From an uncultured Lachnospiraceae bacterium (GTDB lineage: Bacteria; Bacillota; Clostridia; Lachnospirales; Lachnospiraceae), in NCBI GenBank assembly GCA_910579225.1, contig CAJTTI010000032.1:1-33413 (forward strand): a stretch of DNA of 33,413 nt, written 5' to 3'. Shown here in pieces: positions 16,980 through 26,096 of this stretch. Under the pieces are notes generated by a model. It ran no database searches, was not told where the DNA came from, and saw only the letters and a list, made by a program, of their open reading frames with translations. How positions within the stretch are numbered: position 1 is the stretch's first letter; each line of letters starts with the position of its first letter. The position numbers and the translations under genes were made by a program.

Positions 16980-18155
16980 ATGGAAGACGGCAAAGAGAAA
17001 TGTTCCTTTAGAAAAGGACTGGTCTTCGGCATGCTGCTGATGGCTGCAGTCTTTGGTCTTGGTGGTTGTACAACAGCATATTTTCTTCCCCGGTTTTCCG
17101 GAACAGGGAATTCCGGTGAAGGGCAGATTAATGCCAAGGTGCAGGAACTGAATCATTACATTGAAGAGTATTATCTGTTTGATTACGAAGAAGAAGATGT
17201 GGAAAACGGGATATACAAAGGCCTGATGGCAGGGCTGGGTGATGTCTATACCGGATATTATACGCCGGAAGAATATGCCAGCTTTATGGAATCTTCCAAC
17301 GGAAGCTACAGCGGTATCGGCGCCATGCTCCAGCAGGATTATAACACGGGGATCATCACTGTGGTGAGAGTATTTGACGGTTCTCCGTCTGCGGAAGTGG
17401 GAATGCAGGCAGATGATATTCTTTATATGGTGGAAGGCAGAGAAGTTACTGGAATTGATCTGTCTCTGGTAGTTACTGATCTGAAGGGAGAAGAAGGAAC
17501 TCCGGTTCAGGTCAGTATTCTGAGAGGAACAGATGTTCTGGAGCTGACACTGACACGCAGAAGTATTGAAGTTCCTACAGTGGAGAGCAGGATGATCGAT
17601 GAACAGATCGGATATATTGCAATTGCAGAGTTTGATGACGTGACTGATGAGCAGTTTATGGCAGCATTTGACAATCTGGAATCTCAGGGAATGAAAAAGC
17701 TGATCATTGATCTGAGGGACAATGGCGGCGGACTGGTAGATGTGACCTGTACGATTCTGGATCGTCTGCTTCCGGAAGGACTGATTGTATATACAAAAGA
17801 TAAAGACGGGAATCGACAGGAAGAGACATCTGACGCGGAACATTATTTTGCCGGGGATATGGCAGTTCTGGTCAATGGGAACAGTGCAAGTGCTTCAGAG
17901 ATCTTTGCTGGCGCAATCAAAGATTATGGCGTGGGAACGCTTATAGGGACTCAGACATTTGGAAAGGGAATCGTACAAAGCCTGTTTCCGCTGAGTGATG
18001 GTTCGGCGGTGAAGATGACCGTATCACGTTACTATACGCCTGCCGGAAACAATATTCATGAAGTTGGCATTGCTCCGGATATAGTGGTGGAAGCTGACAG
18101 AGAATCGGAAGAAGATAATCAGCTTCAAAAGGCAATTGAGGTATTAAGCAGGTAA
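16980..18155 (+). CDS. C-terminal processing protease (S41/CtpA family)
   Basis: An envelope-anchored serine protease of 391 aa. A hydrophobic segment (about residues 13-29) ends in LGGC, which could be a lipobox with C30 as the lipid-bearing residue, or could simply be a membrane anchor. The PDZ domain (about 105-190) includes the GIGAML block. The S41 domain follows, with catalytic S304 in NSASASEI and K329 in TFGKG, 25 residues apart as in E. coli Prc. The end, YYTPAGNNIHEVGIAPD, is typical. AAAGGAG lies 10 bp before the ATG. It is 42 bp after the M23 gene and closes the ftsEX operon. In other bacteria Ctp proteases degrade M23 hydrolases, so regulated turnover of the neighbouring enzyme is plausible. 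Confidence 0.94.
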   Translation: MEDGKEKCSFRKGLVFGMLLMAAVFGLGGCTTAYFLPRFSGTGNSGEGQINAKVQELNHYIEEYYLFDYEEEDVENGIYKGLMAGLGDVYTGYYTPEEYASFMESSNGSYSGIGAMLQQDYNTGIITVVRVFDGSPSAEVGMQADDILYMVEGREVTGIDLSLVVTDLKGEEGTPVQVSILRGTDVLELTLTRRSIEVPTVESRMIDEQIGYIAIAEFDDVTDEQFMAAFDNLESQGMKKLIIDLRDNGGGLVDVTCTILDRLLPEGLIVYTKDKDGNRQEETSDAEHYFAGDMAVLVNGNSASASEIFAGAIKDYGVGTLIGTQTFGKGIVQSLFPLSDGSAVKMTVSRYYTPAGNNIHEVGIAPDIVVEADRESEEDNQLQKAIEVLSR

Positions 18156-18176
18156 GAAAAGCAGATAATAAGACAG

Positions 18177-18201
18177 GAGCCGGAGCTTTCCGGCTCTTTT
18201 T
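18177..18201 (+). terminator. Terminator of the ftsEX-M23-ctp operon
   Basis: GAGCCGGA (18177-18184) and TCCGGCTC (18189-18196) pair perfectly around the loop GCTT, followed at once by TTTTT. Confidence 0.95.
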
Positions 18202-18270
18202 CTGACGGAGAATCGGTTGACACTGAAAGGGATGCGAATGGTTGTATATGGAAATTTAAGAACTTTTTAC

Positions 18271-18299
18271 TTTATTTGCAGTGACAACTTTGCTATAAT
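18271..18299 (+). promoter_or_regulatory. Extended -10 promoter of the first class A PBP gene
   Basis: A perfect TATAAT (18294-18299) is preceded by TGC, giving an extended -10. The -35 position 17 bp upstream reads TTTATT (weak). AAAGGAGG and the ATG follow within 25 bp. Confidence 0.75.
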
Positions 18300-18323
18300 A
18301 GACAAGATAAAGGAGGCTGACAG

Positions 18324-21083
18324 ATGAATTACAGTAAAAAAGGCACCTCCAGAAAGCAGAAGGCACTGAAATCCAACAAGGTCCGTATGGGCAAAAAGGT
18401 GGGTGTCGTCTTTCTGAAGACATTGCTGGTGTTGATTATTGCAGTAGGCGTCGCAGGCCTGTGCGGCGGTATTGGTATCGTGAAAGGTGTAATTGAGAAT
18501 GCGCCGGATATTACGAGTGCAAGTGTGCTGCCAAGAGGTTACAAGTCGACCGTATATGATGCGGAAGGTAATAAGACTGCAGAATTGATCGCAGAGGGCA
18601 CTAATCGAACCTATGTAAAAATTGAAAATATTCCAAAACATGTGCAGGAAGCGTTTATTGCCATAGAAGACGAACGTTTTTATGACCATAACGGAATTGA
18701 TCTCAAAGGAATCATCAGAGCGGGCGTGAAAGGAGTGGCCAGCGGTTTTAAAAGGACAGAAGGGGCGAGCACAATCACGCAGCAGCTTCTTAAAAATAAT
18801 GTATTTGATTTCATGTCGGAAAGTAACATGATTGAGAAAATTGAGCGGAAGCTGCAGGAACAGTATCTGGCTGTCAAGCTGGAGGAAGTCATGACCAAAG
18901 ATGAGATACTGGAAAGTTATCTGAATACCATCAATCTGGGTCAGAATTCCCTGGGGGTACAGGCGGCCTCTAACCGGTATTTCGGCAAAAATGTCAGCGA
19001 ACTGACGTTGTCGGAGGCAGCTGTGCTGGCTGCTACCACCAAAAGTCCCAGTTCATACAATCCGATCAGTCACCCGGAGGATAATGCTGAGAGGAGAACA
19101 TATGTCCTTGAACATATGCTGGAGCAGGGATACATTTCTCAAAGCAAATATGAAGAAGCTATGGCTGACGATGTGTATTCCAGAATCCGGGAATACAATG
19201 AGGAAACCGTATCTGCCAATACGATTTATTCTTACTTTGTAGACGAGGTGACGGCTCAAGTCAGGAATGATCTGGTAGAAAAGGCAGGATACTCGGAGAC
19301 TCAGGCATTTAATGCGCTGTACAGCAGCGGACTGAAAATCTATACGACCCAGGACCCCCGGATTCAGAATATTCTGGATGAGGAATTTGCCAAACCGGAA
19401 AATTTTCCGGAGAAAAGCAGAGTGAGTATTGACTGGGCGCTGAGTGTGGTGACGGAGGATGGAGAGTCGACCAATTACAGTCAGGAAATGCTGGCCGCTT
19501 ATTTTAAAAAATCAGATCAGAATTATGAGATTTTATACGACACGGAAGAAGAAGCAAGGGCGGCGATTGATGAATATGTGTCTACGCTTGGAATTTCGGA
19601 TGAGGATACAGTTTATGAGCGCTGTGACTTTATTATCCAGCCCCAGGCATCTATGGTAATTATGGACCAAAAGACGGGAGAAGTGCTGGCGATGATCGGC
19701 GGCAGAGGCGAGAAGACCGGTAATCGTACTTTAAACCGTGCATCTGGAGCGTACCGCAATCCGGGTTCTACGTTCAAGGTGGTGGCGGCATATGCACCTG
19801 CTTTTGAGGCACTGGGTTATGGTCCGGGAACAGTTGAGTATGATGGTCCTTTTGCCTATACGGAGAATGGACGGCAGGGACGTCTGGTAAAGAACTGGGA
19901 TAAAGGCCAGTATCGTGGTTGGACCACGCTCAGGGAAGGTATCACTCGGTCTATGAACGTGATGGCGGTAAAGACAATTACAGATGTGACTCCTACCGTA
20001 GCAGTGGATTATTTGCTTCGTTTTGGGTTCACATCGCTGGTATTGGAAGGTCCCAATGCAGACTATAACCAGTCGGCAGCTTTGGGAGGACTGACAAATG
20101 GCGTATCAAATTTAGAGCTGACAGCTGCATATGCAGCCATTGCAAATGGAGGAACTTATATTAAGCCCCGGTTGTATACCAAAGTGGTGGACAATGACGG
20201 AAATGTGGTTTTGGATAATCAGCCGGAGACAAGTCAGGCGATTACGGAACAGAACGCGTGGCTCCTGATTGACTGTATGAAAGATGTGGTCAGTGGTACA
20301 GGCGGTACGGGTACGGCTGCGAAAGTGGAGGGAATCACCACAGCCGGAAAGACTGGTACCACATCGGACGATCTGGATATTTGGTTTGAAGGAATGACAC
20401 CATATTATACAGCTGGTATCTGGGCAGGCTATGACAACAGTGGGTACAAGCATGGGCTTGGGAAAGGAGAGACGCAATTTCATAAAAAATTATGGGCGAC
20501 AATTATGACCCGGGTTCATGAAGGGATGAGCAATAAAGACTTTGAAAAACCATCAGGAATTGTGCAGTGTGTAATCTGTACCAAGTCCGGTAAACTGGCT
20601 GTAGGCGGTCTGTGTGACAGTGACGGCAGAGGTGGTATTGTACGAAATGAATATTTTGTGGAGGGAAAACAACCGAAAGAAGTTTGTGATCATCATGTGG
20701 CAGTCAGTATCTGTGTGGATACAGGACTTCTTGCCACGAGTATGTGTCCTAACCGGGTACCTCAGGCGAAAGTGCTGCTGCCTGCCATGCAGACGGGAGT
20801 AGCAGAGGCTGTGACTTTGGATACGGCATATGGACTCAGTGGAAATTTGCCTTCTGCAACATGTACTTTACACACAGGAGGCGTCTATGTGCCAAGCGAA
20901 TATGAATTGTCCGGAAGTAATCCGGGGGGAGTAACGGATCCAAATGCAGGAGCGGTGGATCCCAATACTGCAGTTCCCAATCCGGCGGGAGATCCCAGTG
21001 CAGTGGATCCCAATATGCTGAACGATCCAAATGTGGTGGATCCCAATACCATGGGGATTCCGGGGGATGCAGCGCAACCTTAA
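18324..21083 (+). CDS. Class A penicillin-binding protein (PBP1A type) with Asp-Pro-Asn tail
   Basis: A bifunctional peptidoglycan synthase of 919 aa. A short basic cytoplasmic tail and a membrane helix (about residues 31-55) lead into the glycosyltransferase domain. That domain has catalytic E115 in EDERFYDHNG, then GASTITQQLLKN and RKLQEQYLA. The transpeptidase domain has S482 and K485 (STFK), the SMN triad in ITRSMNVMAV, and KTG in AGKTGTTSDD. A Cys-containing segment, CVICTKSGKLA, and two further Cys stretches follow. The last 50 or so residues are a low-complexity tail built from repeated DPN units. AAAGGAGG precedes the ATG. The second class A PBP gene converges on it. Confidence 0.96.
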   Translation: MNYSKKGTSRKQKALKSNKVRMGKKVGVVFLKTLLVLIIAVGVAGLCGGIGIVKGVIENAPDITSASVLPRGYKSTVYDAEGNKTAELIAEGTNRTYVKIENIPKHVQEAFIAIEDERFYDHNGIDLKGIIRAGVKGVASGFKRTEGASTITQQLLKNNVFDFMSESNMIEKIERKLQEQYLAVKLEEVMTKDEILESYLNTINLGQNSLGVQAASNRYFGKNVSELTLSEAAVLAATTKSPSSYNPISHPEDNAERRTYVLEHMLEQGYISQSKYEEAMADDVYSRIREYNEETVSANTIYSYFVDEVTAQVRNDLVEKAGYSETQAFNALYSSGLKIYTTQDPRIQNILDEEFAKPENFPEKSRVSIDWALSVVTEDGESTNYSQEMLAAYFKKSDQNYEILYDTEEEARAAIDEYVSTLGISDEDTVYERCDFIIQPQASMVIMDQKTGEVLAMIGGRGEKTGNRTLNRASGAYRNPGSTFKVVAAYAPAFEALGYGPGTVEYDGPFAYTENGRQGRLVKNWDKGQYRGWTTLREGITRSMNVMAVKTITDVTPTVAVDYLLRFGFTSLVLEGPNADYNQSAALGGLTNGVSNLELTAAYAAIANGGTYIKPRLYTKVVDNDGNVVLDNQPETSQAITEQNAWLLIDCMKDVVSGTGGTGTAAKVEGITTAGKTGTTSDDLDIWFEGMTPYYTAGIWAGYDNSGYKHGLGKGETQFHKKLWATIMTRVHEGMSNKDFEKPSGIVQCVICTKSGKLAVGGLCDSDGRGGIVRNEYFVEGKQPKEVCDHHVAVSICVDTGLLATSMCPNRVPQAKVLLPAMQTGVAEAVTLDTAYGLSGNLPSATCTLHTGGVYVPSEYELSGSNPGGVTDPNAGAVDPNTAVPNPAGDPSAVDPNMLNDPNVVDPNTMGIPGDAAQP

Positions 21084-21099
21084 AATATTGCAGTGAATA

Positions 21100-21180
21100 A
21101 AAAGGAGCTTTTGCAAAAAGTGCTCCTGTCTGTGCAGATCGCAACTCGCAGACGGGAGTACTTTGCAAAAGCCCTTATTT
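21100..21180. terminator. Long bidirectional terminator between the two PBP genes
   Basis: The outer arms GCTTTTGCAAA (21107-21117) and TTTGCAAAAGC (21162-21172) are perfect. Pairing continues inward (AGTGCTCCTGTCTG with CAGACGGGAGTACT) with two G-U wobbles, giving about 25 bp in all. On the minus strand the stem runs into CCTTTTTATT; on the plus strand the tail is CCTTATTTATTT. Confidence 0.85.
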
Positions 21181-23109
21181 ATTTAATGGTTTGGAAGGAA
21201 GTCCGTCGTGAAGCTTTGTCATAAACGCCTGCCAGATTTCCACTGGATGGGAGGAAGCAGAGAGGGAGCGGATACTTCTGGGAGTATCAAATCCGATCCA
21301 GACGCCGGTGGTATAATAGGCGGAATAACCGGCAAACCAGCCATCCATGTAATCGTTAGTGGTTCCGGTTTTGCCTGCGCAGGGCATATCCGGGATGGTT
21401 TTGCCACGGGCGGTTCCCCGGATAAGGACGCCTTCCAGGATATCTGTCATCTCATGTGCGGCTTCTTGCTCATAGACCTGATGTTCCTGGCGATCAGGCA
21501 TAGTGATAATGTTACCATCCATATCCGTAATCATGGTGACACAGTCAGGCAGGCGGTAGATTCCGTTATTGGCAAGAGCGGCATATCCGGAGGTCATTTC
21601 CAGGGAACTGACACCAGTGGTCAGTCCTCCCAATGCGGCGGCAAGCGTATAGTCTGTCTCTTTGATAGCAGAGAAATTCATATCCAGAAGATAGGAGAGT
21701 CCTGTCTGGGGCGTCAGTTCCCGGAGCAGCTTGTGAGCGGTTGTATTCACAGACTGCTCGACCGCAGTACGCAGGGAGATGGCACCTGCGTAGCGGTTAG
21801 TGGCGTTGTCAGGTCCGTCTTCTTCTTTGGAATCCATAAGAGTGGAAGAGGCCGTGTAACCACGTTCCAGCGCCGGAGTATAGACAATCAGAGGTTTAAT
21901 CGTACTTCCGGGCTGACGAAAGCTCATAAAAGCACGGTTGTAGTCCACAGAGATCTCTTCCTGGCTGCGTCCTCCTACGATAGCTGTTACCAGGCCGGTC
22001 TCATTGTCGATGCAGACCGCAGAAGACTGCAATGCATAGGTTCCGTTGCTGTTCAGAGTATTATAACCGGAAAGCTGCTGATCAATGGTGCTCTGTAGCA
22101 GTGCCTGGGCTTTCATGTCGATGGAAGTATAGACCCGATATCCACCCGTATATAACTGTTTGCGGCAGGTATCATAATCCTGCCCGGTAGCTTCCATCAA
22201 AGCACGTGTGGCACATTCATAGATATAGGTATGAGCCCAGGTACGTGTGAAAGAAGTACGGAACCGGTTCAGCGTGATTGTTTCTGAAGCAGCCTGATCA
22301 TATGCTTCTTTCGTAATGACACCATCCTTGTACATATTTTTTAAGATCAGATCGCGTCGTTCCAATGTATGATCCATATGTACCAGAGGGTCATAACTCC
22401 CCGGACCGTTGGGGATTGCACAGAGAAAGGCCGTTTCTGAGAGGCTCAGCTCGTCCACATCTTTGCTGAAATATCCCCGGCTGGCCGCCTGGATTCCATA
22501 GTATCCGTTGGAAAAATAAATATTATTGATATAAAATTCCAGTATCTCTTCTTTGGAGTATTTCCTGTCCAGAGCCATGGCAACGAATATCTCTTCGACT
22601 TTGCGTTCCCACTTGATGGTGTGAGTCAGATAGATATTTCGCGCCAACTGCTGGGTGATTGTACTTCCACCTTGGGTGATGCTGTTCTTTCGAACAAGAG
22701 ACTGCGCGGCTCTGAGGATTGCAAATGGGTCAAAACCATGATGTTTGTAAAAACGTTTATCTTCAATGCTGACAAAAGCGTCTTTTACAGTCTGGGGAAT
22801 TTCATCAGAAGTCAGATAGACGATATTCCGTTCATTTCGAAGGAGGGCAATCAGATTTCCGTCGTTGTCATAGACTTCCCCGGATTGATCTCTTCTGAAA
22901 TCTTCAATGGAAGAATGCTCCATCAATGCATCTGCTTCTTTATAAAGACTGATGACCGTCTGGATATAACCAGTCTGATAGAAAAGAAAGCATGCGCCGG
23001 CCAGGATGCAGGCCATAGCGATCTGAGTCAGGCGGAAATAAAAACTGCCCAGATCTTTTTTCTTTCGTTTTTTTCTCTTTGGTATTTTACGTTTGGACGA
23101 ACTGCTCAT
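21175..23109 (-). CDS. Class A penicillin-binding protein, second copy
   Basis: A bifunctional glycosyltransferase/transpeptidase of 644 aa. The start at 23109 gives MSSSSKRKIPKRKKRKKK right after GGAAAGGGG; a longer frame from 23181 would read through the promoter and was rejected. A strongly basic cytoplasmic tail is followed by a membrane helix at about residues 27-45. The glycosyltransferase domain has EDKRFYKHHGFDP and GGSTITQQLARNI. The transpeptidase domain has the STIK active site in RQPGSTIKPL, SVN in VEQSVNTTAH, and KTG in AGKTGTTNDYMDGWFAGY. It lacks the DPN tail of its neighbour. The two genes share only moderate similarity, so this is not a recent tandem copy. Likely roles are division of labour between elongation, division or repair. 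Confidence 0.95.
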   Translation of the reverse strand: MSSSSKRKIPKRKKRKKKDLGSFYFRLTQIAMACILAGACFLFYQTGYIQTVISLYKEADALMEHSSIEDFRRDQSGEVYDNDGNLIALLRNERNIVYLTSDEIPQTVKDAFVSIEDKRFYKHHGFDPFAILRAAQSLVRKNSITQGGSTITQQLARNIYLTHTIKWERKVEEIFVAMALDRKYSKEEILEFYINNIYFSNGYYGIQAASRGYFSKDVDELSLSETAFLCAIPNGPGSYDPLVHMDHTLERRDLILKNMYKDGVITKEAYDQAASETITLNRFRTSFTRTWAHTYIYECATRALMEATGQDYDTCRKQLYTGGYRVYTSIDMKAQALLQSTIDQQLSGYNTLNSNGTYALQSSAVCIDNETGLVTAIVGGRSQEEISVDYNRAFMSFRQPGSTIKPLIVYTPALERGYTASSTLMDSKEEDGPDNATNRYAGAISLRTAVEQSVNTTAHKLLRELTPQTGLSYLLDMNFSAIKETDYTLAAALGGLTTGVSSLEMTSGYAALANNGIYRLPDCVTMITDMDGNIITMPDRQEHQVYEQEAAHEMTDILEGVLIRGTARGKTIPDMPCAGKTGTTNDYMDGWFAGYSAYYTTGVWIGFDTPRSIRSLSASSHPVEIWQAFMTKLHDGLPSKPLNK

Positions 23110-23143
23110 AGTTACCCCTTTCCAGAAGACTTCATTATGGTTT

Positions 23144-23172
23144 ATTATAAAAAAATATAATATACCTGTAAA
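23144..23172 (-). promoter_or_regulatory. Sigma-A promoter of the second PBP gene
   Basis: Read on the minus strand: TTTACA (23172-23167), a 17-bp AT-rich spacer and TATAAT (23149-23144), 35 bp before the chosen ATG. The promoter falls inside the longer reading frame, which supports the later start. Confidence 0.85.
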
Positions 23173-23272
23173 GCAAAACATGAATTCCGAAATGAGTATT
23201 TGAGATTGTAGGGGACAATATACTGACCAAGAGGTATAAACATGTACGGAGGAGAACGAAAAGAGGATAGAA

Positions 23273-23301
23273 TTGTAAACGAAGAGAAATACTGCTATAA
23301 T
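23273..23301 (+). promoter_or_regulatory. Sigma-A promoter of the DUF1801 gene
   Basis: TTGTAA (23273-23278), 17-bp spacer, then TATAAT (23296-23301) preceded by TGC. The transcript would start about 75 bp before the ATG. Confidence 0.82.
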
Positions 23302-23381
23302 TAGGCATATACAGAGCGGAAAACGACGACGCCCGAAATATCAGAAAAGACTTTTAATTTATAAAGAAAGGATAAAAGAAA

Positions 23382-23798
23382 ATGTCTGTATGGACCTGTC
23401 CCAAATGCGGACGTACTTTTAAAAAACAAAATCAGAGCCATTACTGTGGAAAAGCTCCTGAGACCATTGATGCGTATATCGTTTCCCAGCCGGAAGAGGT
23501 GCAACCGTACCTGAAGGCGGTTCGGGAGGCGATCAAAGAGGGCATACCGGAAGCAGAAGAAAAGATCTCCTGGAGTATGCCGACCTTCTGGAAGAAATAC
23601 AATATCATTCAGTTTGCAGGTTTTAAAAACCATATCGGCCTGTATCCTGGACCGGAGGCCGTGGAACAGTTCGCAGAACAGTTGAAGGACTATAAGACCA
23701 GTAAAGGGACGATCCAGTTTCCATACAAAAAGCCAATTCCACTGGAGCTGATCGCCAGGATCGCCGAGTGGTGTTTTGAGACGGGGAATCATCCATGA
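23382..23798 (+). CDS. DUF1801 (YdhG-like) protein with N-terminal zinc finger
   Basis: A cytoplasmic 138-aa protein of unknown biochemical role. The first 22 residues form a small Cys/His finger (CPKCGRTFKKQNQSHYC). The DUF1801 fold follows, with the typical ISWSMPTFWKKYNIIQFAGFKN strand region and GTIQFPYKKPIP near the end. Proteins of this family are common in soil and gut bacteria and are sometimes related to frataxin-like folds, but no function is agreed. AGAAAGGA lies about 11 bp before the ATG. It opens a run of small soluble and regulatory genes that reaches 26780. Confidence 0.85.
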   Translation: MSVWTCPKCGRTFKKQNQSHYCGKAPETIDAYIVSQPEEVQPYLKAVREAIKEGIPEAEEKISWSMPTFWKKYNIIQFAGFKNHIGLYPGPEAVEQFAEQLKDYKTSKGTIQFPYKKPIPLELIARIAEWCFETGNHP

Positions 23799-23905
23799 GG
23801 GGAGCGGTATTGAAAACAGAAATACTGAATATGGAGGTGTAAAGTACATTATCCATCAATCGCAATAATAAAAGGTGATCTGCAGTAATACAGAAGGAGA
23901 CGACG

Positions 23906-24802
23906 ATGCAGGAAAGCAGGTTATTTAAGATTGTGTACCACTTACTGGATCAGGGCCAGGCTACCGCGCCGGAACTGGCAGAAAAGTTCGAAGTATCGGT
24001 ACGGACGATTTACCGGGATATTGACGCCCTGAGCGGGGCAGGTGTTCCTGTTTATGCGGAGGCAGGCAGAAATGGCGGAATCCGTCTGATGAAGGATTTT
24101 GTCCTGGACCGCGTGGTCTTATCGGAGGAAGAAAAGCAGGAAATCCTGACGGCCCTGCAGAGTATCCGGACTGCGCAGGACGGGAATAACAGCCAGATCC
24201 TGCAGAAGCTCTCGGCCATCTTTCGGACTGAGTCGGAAAACTGGCTGGAGGTGGATTTTTCCAGATGGGGCGATCAGGGCTCCGACAATGAGAAATTTAA
24301 GCTGCTGAAATCGGCAGTCATTCATTGCCGGGAGGTTCGGATCCGTTATGCCGGTTCCAACGAGGTGACAGATGAAAGGATTGTGCAGCCCTGTAAACTT
24401 GTCTACAAATCAAAAGCGTGGTATCTGAAGGCGTTCTGTACGAAAAGGCAGGACTGGCGGGTCTTCAAACTGAATCGCATTCTGGATCTGGAGCTTTTGG
24501 AAAAAAACTTTATTCATCGTGATTGTCCGGAGCCGACGGATGCCGCCGAATGGGCGTATCGTGAGATTGTGCTCCGTTTCCCGAAAGAAATGGCGTATCG
24601 CGTCTATGATGAATTTGACCAGGAGCAGATACAGAGGCAGGGCGATGGAGCGTTGATTGTATCTGCAAGAATGCCGGAAGATGCATGGCTGATCAATTCT
24701 CTTCTATCCTTTGGGACACAAGTGGATGTCCTTTCTCCGGTTGACCTGAAAGAAGTTCTGGCAGAGCATGCAAAATTAATCTACGAAAAAAATAAAACCT
24801 GA
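23906..24802 (+). CDS. WYL-domain transcriptional regulator (YafY type)
   Basis: A 298-aa regulator. The N-terminal winged helix-turn-helix covers about residues 1-60 (ATAPELAEKFEVSVRTIYRDIDALSGAGVPV). The WYL domain lies at about 130-215, with the conserved WYLKAFCTKRQDWRVFKLNRI region. A WCX-type C-terminal segment follows (YRVYDEFDQEQIQRQ...). WYL domains are thought to bind nucleic acid or small ligands. AAGGAGA precedes the start. It is followed 95 bp later by the zinc ribbon gene. The ligand and targets are unknown, but control of its neighbours is a reasonable guess. Confidence 0.93.
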   Translation: MQESRLFKIVYHLLDQGQATAPELAEKFEVSVRTIYRDIDALSGAGVPVYAEAGRNGGIRLMKDFVLDRVVLSEEEKQEILTALQSIRTAQDGNNSQILQKLSAIFRTESENWLEVDFSRWGDQGSDNEKFKLLKSAVIHCREVRIRYAGSNEVTDERIVQPCKLVYKSKAWYLKAFCTKRQDWRVFKLNRILDLELLEKNFIHRDCPEPTDAAEWAYREIVLRFPKEMAYRVYDEFDQEQIQRQGDGALIVSARMPEDAWLINSLLSFGTQVDVLSPVDLKEVLAEHAKLIYEKNKT

Positions 24803-24897
24803 CATAGAGTGTCAGGGTATGTGTGTTAATCTATATATACATCACAGAAAGTGATGCACAAACATTAGATACATTTGGAAAGACGGAGGTAAAGAAC

Positions 24898-25170
24898 ATG
24901 AAAGAAATGAATCAAAGATTTTGCCAGTGCTGCGGGATGCCCATGGGGGAGACGGAAGAATTGTGTGGAACCAATGCCGATGGCAGCAAAAATGAAGAAT
25001 ACTGTAAGTACTGCTTTGAAAACGGCGCATTTACTTTTCCGGGAACTATGGAGGAGATGATCGAGATTTGTGTCCCTAATATGGCGGCTGCCAACCCGGG
25101 TATGAGTGAAGAAGATGCAAGAAAAGCTATGATGGAATGGTTTCCCACTCTGAAGCGCTGGAAAAAATAG
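24898..25170 (+). CDS. Small zinc ribbon protein
   Basis: A 90-aa protein from the ATG at 24898, which follows GGAGG by 8 bp; the longer frame from 24823 has no ribosome site. The N-terminal half is a zinc ribbon with RFCQCCGMPM and EYCKYCFENGAF as the two Cys pairs. This matches the putative zinc ribbon family (Zn_ribbon_2) often found beside WYL or MarR regulators. The rest is helical (MEEMIEICVPNMA, then MSEEDARKAMMEWFPTLKRW). Function unknown. A CCTGACA/TGTCAGG hairpin lies between it and the WYL gene. Confidence 0.88.
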   Translation: MKEMNQRFCQCCGMPMGETEELCGTNADGSKNEEYCKYCFENGAFTFPGTMEEMIEICVPNMAAANPGMSEEDARKAMMEWFPTLKRWKK

Positions 25171-25229
25171 TTTTTTGTCTGTCACAGAGACGGGGGAAGG
25201 GTGTCTAATATAACAGGAGGTATATTTCT

Positions 25230-26081
25230 ATGAACAAAAAAACAAAGGAAGAATTACAGCTTCTGGTTGATCAGGCTACCGCCGGGGATAAGAAAGCCCT
25301 TGAAACTCTTGTGGCAGACATGCAGGATATGGTATTCAATTTATCTCTTCGGATGCTGGGTACCTTTGCGGATGCGGAGGACGCCGTCCAGGATATTCTG
25401 CTGAAAATGATTACCCACTTATCCTCTTTCAAAGGCGACAGCTCATTTACAACCTGGGTGTTCCGTATTGCGGTGAATCATCTGAAAAATTATAAAAAAC
25501 ATATGTTTGCCCATTACCCGCTTAGTTTTGAATATTATGGAGATGACATTGAAAAGGGAAAGATACAGGATGTGCCGGATTTGACTCAGAATGTGGACAA
25601 GAACCTTTTGGCAGAGGAACTGAAAATGTCATGCACGAATGTGATGCTGCAGTGTCTGGATGTGGAGAGCAGGTGCATTTTCATACTGGGCACGATGTTC
25701 CAACTGGACAGCCGTATGGCGGGAGATATTCTGGGGATGACACCGGAAGCATATCGCCAGCGGCTTTCCAGGGTACGCAGAAAGATGGCGAACTTTCTTG
25801 GTCAGTATTGCGGAGAATACGGCGACGGCAGATGCAGGTGTAAAGACCGGGTGAATTATGCCATACAGAACCACCGGATCAACCCGTTGCAGACGGATTA
25901 CATGACAGCTTCGGAAATTCCCATGGAAACCATGATGGATGTGAAACATGCCATGGAAGACATAGATGATTTATCGCAGGATTTTTCGTTCTGCAAACCT
26001 TATCGGTCTCCGGAGCGTACCAGACATCTGATACAGGAATTTCTGGATTCCACACAACTTTCCATTATTCAGAAATCATAA
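25230..26081 (+). CDS. ECF-like RNA polymerase sigma factor with Cys-bearing C-terminal extension
   Basis: A 283-aa sigma-70 family protein. Region 2 covers about residues 25-90 (ADAEDAVQDILLKMITHLSSFKGDSSFTTWVFRIAVNHL). Region 4 covers about 135-190 (MAGDILGMTPEAYRQRLSRVRRKM). It then continues for some 90 residues, beginning with QYCGEYGDGRCRCKDRVNYAIQNHRI. A C-x(7)-C-x-C arrangement at this place is known from a group of ECF proteins with a carboxy-terminal extension. It could bind metal or act as a built-in control region. No anti-sigma gene is adjacent, which fits self-control by the extension. ACAGGAGG precedes the ATG. The DUF2461 gene follows after 15 bp and is probably co-transcribed. 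Confidence 0.9.
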   Translation: MNKKTKEELQLLVDQATAGDKKALETLVADMQDMVFNLSLRMLGTFADAEDAVQDILLKMITHLSSFKGDSSFTTWVFRIAVNHLKNYKKHMFAHYPLSFEYYGDDIEKGKIQDVPDLTQNVDKNLLAEELKMSCTNVMLQCLDVESRCIFILGTMFQLDSRMAGDILGMTPEAYRQRLSRVRRKMANFLGQYCGEYGDGRCRCKDRVNYAIQNHRINPLQTDYMTASEIPMETMMDVKHAMEDIDDLSQDFSFCKPYRSPERTRHLIQEFLDSTQLSIIQKS

Positions 26082-26096
26082 AGGAGATAAGAGAAG

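Noticed and set aside
23242..23301. 19-codon frame (ATG at 23242) upstream of the DUF1801 gene
   Set aside because: It runs through the DUF1801 promoter, is short and has no supporting feature beyond a weak ribosome site.
24798..24816. CCTGACA/TGTCAGG hairpin between the WYL and zinc ribbon genes as a terminator
   Set aside because: The plus-strand side has no T tract; only the minus strand does (TTTTATTTTTTTTC), and no minus-strand gene or promoter was found to use it.
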